From NCBI RefSeq assembly GCF_003641185.1, contig NZ_CP032757.1, positions 1,736,001 to 1,800,000 on the forward strand: 64,000 bases of DNA. The letters run 5' to 3'. This document shows, one piece after another, positions 60,938 to 64,000 of this stretch; position 1 is the first letter of the stretch; each line of letters starts with the position of its first letter. Origin of the DNA: Lactiplantibacillus pentosus (GTDB lineage: Bacteria; Bacillota; Bacilli; Lactobacillales; Lactobacillaceae). The notes beneath the pieces were generated by a model that was not told where the DNA came from, did no database searches, and was given only the letters and a program-made list of their open reading frames with translations. A program made the translations under genes and the position numbers.

Positions 60938-63184
60938 ATGAAACGAATTTTTGACGTTAATCCATGGCACGTACTGACGACAGACTTCAAGCCGGAAGAC
61001 AAACGGCTCCAAGAATCAATGACTAGTTTAGGTAACGGCTACATGGGGATGCGGGGCTTCTTTGAAGAAGACTATTCCGGTGACACATTACCAGGTATCT
61101 ATCTTGGTGGTGTCTGGTATCCAGATAAGACCCGGGTCGGCTGGTGGAAGAATGGCTACCCTGAATACTTTGGTAAGGTCATCAATGCCGTCAACTTCAT
61201 CAAAATCAACTTCAAAATTAATGGTACCAAGATCGATTTAGCACAAGCTGATTTCAGTGATTTCAAACTCGACTTGGACATGCAGCACGGAACATTGACG
61301 CGGTCATTTATCGTTAACCAAGATGGCCAATCAGTCCGAGTCACCTTTGAACGCTTCCTGAGTGTCGCTCAAAAGGAACTCTCCGTTCAAAAGGTCACCT
61401 TTGAAAACTTGAGTGACCAACCGGTGAATATCAAAGTCGCTTCGGCGTTAGACGCTGATGTCAAAAATGAAGACGCCAACTATGACGAACGCTTCTGGAA
61501 TGTCCACCAAGTCACGGACAACCGCCTGATTGCCCAAACGAAGCCTAATGACTTCGGTACGCCGCAATTCACATCAGGAATGCAAGTTAGTTATGTGGCT
61601 GAATTAACGCATAAAGCCGCTCAAGTGACGGATACCGCGACAATCGATCGGTACTACGGCGATTTAGATGCTGGCGCAAGTGTTAGTTTTGAAAAACGGG
61701 TCGTGGTCGTGACCTCACGTGATTATCCGACTGATGATGCCATCATGACCGCACTTGAACGCCTCACGAAGACGGTTGAGGCTCAGTCATTTGACGACTT
61801 ACTCAGTGCACATGAGACGGTCTGGGCTGACCGGTGGCAACAATCTGATATTCAAATCGAAGGGGATACCGCCGCACAACAAGGCATGCGGTTCAACCTA
61901 TTTGAATTGTTCAGCACATACTATGGCGACGATCCGCGTTTGAATATCGGACCAAAAGGATTCACCGGTGAAAAATACGGTGGTGCGACTTACTGGGATA
62001 CGGAAGCCTTCGCAGTGCCCGTCTACTTAGGTATCACTAAGCCAGAAGTCACACGGAACCTGTTGATGTACCGTTACAAGCAATTGGATGGTGCCTATCA
62101 TAATGCGCAACAACAAGGCTTGAAGGGCGCACTTTTCCCAATGGTGACCTTCAACGGGATCGAATGCCATAATGAATGGGAAATCACGTTTGAAGAAATC
62201 CATCGTAACGGCGATATTGCATTTGCGATTTACAATTACACGCGCTACACCGGCGATACGTCCTACGTCTTACATGAAGGTAGCAAAGTCTTGACCGAGA
62301 TTTCACGTTTCTGGGCTGACCGGGTACACTTCAGTAAACGCAACCAGCAGTACATGATTCACGGCGTTACCGGTCCAGATGAATACGAGAACAACGTGGA
62401 CAATAACTTTAACACCAATTATTTAGCACAGTGGACCTTAAAGTACACGCTTGAAATCTTGGACCAAGTGGACGCTGACCAAGCAGCGGCTTTGAACGTC
62501 ACCCCTGAAGAACGCGCAAAGTGGCAAGATATTGTCGACCGGATGTACTTACCATATGACAAAGATCTGGACATCTTCGTTCAACATGATGGGTATTTGG
62601 ATAAAGACCTCGAACCAGTCTCAGCCATTCCAGCTGACCAATTGCCAATCAACCAACACTGGTCATGGGATCACATTTTACGGTCACCATATATCAAGCA
62701 AGGCGACGTCCTACAAGTGATGTACGACTTCATTGACGATTTCTCAAGTGACCAATTGAAGCACAACTTTGATTTCTATGAACCAATGACGGTGCACGAA
62801 TCCAGTCTCTCACCAGCCATTCACGCGGTGCTCGCAGCGGACTTGCACTATGAAGACAAGGCGGTTGAATTCTACAATCGGACCGCTCGTCTGGACTTGG
62901 ATAACTATAACAACGATACGGTCGATGGCTTACACATCACTTCCATGACCGGTGGCTGGATCGCCATGGTGCAAGGATTTGCCGGCATGCGGGTGCATGA
63001 TGGTCAATTAAGTTACCGCCCATTCTTGCCTAAGCAATGGACCAAGTTTTCCTTCCGGCAAGTCTTCCGTGACCGCATCATTGAAGTCACGGTCGATCAC
63101 GATGGGACGAGTCTGAAATTGATTGCGGGTGATCCAATCGACGTGCAAGTCAACGGTAAAACCCAAAGCTTGCAACAAGCCTAA
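60938..63184 (+). CDS. mapA: Maltose phosphorylase, GH65
   Basis: A 748-residue (alpha/alpha)6-barrel enzyme that splits maltose with phosphate to glucose and beta-glucose-1-phosphate. The catalytic acid is Glu482 in VTGPDEYEN, as in the L. brevis enzyme. The N-terminal ESMTSLGNGYMGMRGFFEE and TYWDTEAF segments also fit. The ATG follows AGGGGGACAAACAATC. Both products feed glycolysis: glucose via the epimerase coded next and a kinase, glucose-1-phosphate via beta-phosphoglucomutase, normally coded nearby but not seen before the window end. Confidence 0.95.
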   Translation: MKRIFDVNPWHVLTTDFKPEDKRLQESMTSLGNGYMGMRGFFEEDYSGDTLPGIYLGGVWYPDKTRVGWWKNGYPEYFGKVINAVNFIKINFKINGTKIDLAQADFSDFKLDLDMQHGTLTRSFIVNQDGQSVRVTFERFLSVAQKELSVQKVTFENLSDQPVNIKVASALDADVKNEDANYDERFWNVHQVTDNRLIAQTKPNDFGTPQFTSGMQVSYVAELTHKAAQVTDTATIDRYYGDLDAGASVSFEKRVVVVTSRDYPTDDAIMTALERLTKTVEAQSFDDLLSAHETVWADRWQQSDIQIEGDTAAQQGMRFNLFELFSTYYGDDPRLNIGPKGFTGEKYGGATYWDTEAFAVPVYLGITKPEVTRNLLMYRYKQLDGAYHNAQQQGLKGALFPMVTFNGIECHNEWEITFEEIHRNGDIAFAIYNYTRYTGDTSYVLHEGSKVLTEISRFWADRVHFSKRNQQYMIHGVTGPDEYENNVDNNFNTNYLAQWTLKYTLEILDQVDADQAAALNVTPEERAKWQDIVDRMYLPYDKDLDIFVQHDGYLDKDLEPVSAIPADQLPINQHWSWDHILRSPYIKQGDVLQVMYDFIDDFSSDQLKHNFDFYEPMTVHESSLSPAIHAVLAADLHYEDKAVEFYNRTARLDLDNYNNDTVDGLHITSMTGGWIAMVQGFAGMRVHDGQLSYRPFLPKQWTKFSFRQVFRDRIIEVTVDHDGTSLKLIAGDPIDVQVNGKTQSLQQA

Positions 63185-63206
63185 CTAACAACCATAAAAT
63201 GAGAGG

Positions 63207-64000
63207 GTGAGGCGTACGATTTCAAAAGTCCCGTTTGGCAGCTATCAAGGCGAGCCCGTCTGGCGCTATACGATTGAAAATGCGCGCCATAGCCAATTGC
63301 AAGTGCTCAGTTATGCCGCGACCTGGTATGACTTCATCGTGCAAGTTGGCGGCCAGCCCCAGTCGCTCGTTTGGCACTTTGAAACGCTAGACGACTATCT
63401 CAAGACGCCGTATCAGGTTGGCAAAACGATTGGGCGGGTGGCTGGTCGCATCGGTCATGCCCAGTTTGAGTTAAACGGTCAGACTTATCGATTGCCACCA
63501 AACGATGGTCAACACCTGTTACATGGCGGCGATCACGGTTTACAGACGCATAATTTTGACGGCCATTTTGACCCCACTGGGGATACGGTGACGTTAACGA
63601 CGACCTTATTGTCCACTGAAGATGGCTTTCCGGGTGATTTGAAGGTCACGGTGAGCTATCGGCTGACGACGGATGATACGGTGCAAATCACTTATCATGG
63701 GGTGACGAGTGCTGATACGCTGTTTGATCCGACTTGTCATGTGTATTTCAATTTGAATGGCGGTGCGGCCCTGATCAATTCGCAGCAATTAGGCATTAAT
63801 TCGACAAAGTTAGTGCATACCGACCAAGACAAGGTGCCTACGGGGGTCTTCTACGTGCCGTCACCAGCCTATGATTTTCGCGCCCAGCCTGTGATTCAAG
63901 CGCAACTGGACCGATTAAGTCAAGAAACGGGGCAGCTAGGTTACGATGACTGCTACGTCATCGACCATCAGTCTGAACCGGCAGGCAGATTAGTCGCAGC
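63207..64000 (+). CDS. galM: Aldose 1-epimerase, partial (3' end outside window)
   Basis: An open frame runs to the window end. It encodes an aldose 1-epimerase that interconverts alpha and beta anomers of glucose. Visible features are ISKVPFGSYQGEPVWRYTIEN at the N-terminus (two parts), NRxGG-like GRVAGRIGHAQFELNG, the LLHGGDHG motif with the catalytic His region, and HVYFNLNG. The family normally starts at about ISKVPFG, which corresponds to ATT 63219, preceded by GGTGAGG at good spacing. GTG 63207 (adding MRRT) is the only standard in-frame start close by. Which is used is unclear. Confidence 0.88.
   Translation, partial: MRRTISKVPFGSYQGEPVWRYTIENARHSQLQVLSYAATWYDFIVQVGGQPQSLVWHFETLDDYLKTPYQVGKTIGRVAGRIGHAQFELNGQTYRLPPNDGQHLLHGGDHGLQTHNFDGHFDPTGDTVTLTTTLLSTEDGFPGDLKVTVSYRLTTDDTVQITYHGVTSADTLFDPTCHVYFNLNGGAALINSQQLGINSTKLVHTDQDKVPTGVFYVPSPAYDFRAQPVIQAQLDRLSQETGQLGYDDCYVIDHQSEPAGRLVA

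Noticed and set aside
1..64000. CRISPR arrays, tRNA or rRNA genes and prophage genes
   Set aside because: No regularly spaced repeats, no cloverleaf ending in a CCA-type acceptor stem, no rRNA sequence and no phage structural genes were seen.

Overview
The window looks like a chromosomal segment of a Lactiplantibacillus plantarum-type lactic acid bacterium. The reasons are moderate GC, strong AGGAGG-type ribosome binding sites, many GTG/TTG starts, and a gene content I recognise from that group: a trpBA end, one large type II fatty-acid synthesis operon, a C69 dipeptidase, lysA, an isoleucine 2-epimerase with its permease, and a maltose phosphorylase operon. Species assignment rests on recall of gene families and order, not on a database search.

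Layout. 0-1.4 kb: 3' end of trpB and trpA. 1.8-5.0 kb: a membrane transporter gene cut by an IS5/IS427-type insertion (TTA target duplication), followed by an M20D amidohydrolase. 5.4-7.8 kb: a small unknown gene, then a MerR regulator divergent from a zinc alcohol dehydrogenase, with a promoter of 19-bp spacing between them. 8.0-22.5 kb: a thirteen-gene operon fabZ-fabH-acpP-fabD-fabG-fabF-accB-fabZ2-accC-accD-accA-fabI-PPTase (9.5-19.4 kb), then a DUF554 protein and a frameshifted LysR gene. This block is flanked by two inverted copies of a non-coding repeat of about 317 bp that folds into a branched structure with compensatory changes. 22.5-29.7 kb: a thioesterase, an RsgA-type GTPase with a complex leader, TetR plus a DHA2 efflux pump, a repeat-containing coiled-coil protein and an SPFH protein. 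29.9-32.2 kb: a Panacea-domain two-gene module resembling a toxin-antitoxin pair, then three tandem 81-residue paralogues.

32.3-37.8 kb: small envelope and stress genes (bPH protein, TspO, UspA, DUF805, lipid kinase, two GlsB/YeaQ-like proteins, CsbD). 38-44 kb: dipeptidase, tautomerase, lysA, a MenA/UbiA-like prenyltransferase, a voltage-gated-type K+ channel and a doubly frameshifted DUF2798 gene. 46-50.3 kb: an AT-richer block with an MFS pseudogene (in-frame stop, attenuator-like leader), a YhgE/Pip-like permease and a TetR regulator, possibly acquired. 50.5-59.2 kb: SWIM-domain protein, isoleucine 2-epimerase plus APC permease, Cof-type phosphatase, NOL1/NOP2/Sun rRNA methyltransferase and a zinc-ribbon/DUF4767 protein. 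59.5-64 kb: maltose transporter, GH65 maltose phosphorylase and a galM cut by the window edge, behind a promoter overlapping a cre-like site.

The fab genes form a self-contained pathway. AccABCD makes malonyl-CoA, FabD/FabH/ACP start chains, FabF/FabG/FabZ/FabI elongate them, and a phosphopantetheinyl transferase at the end can activate the ACP. The strongest candidates for something undescribed are the structured intergenic repeat, a second long-range-paired element near 22.1-22.4 kb, the Panacea module with an apparent ATT start, and the triplicated 81-residue family.
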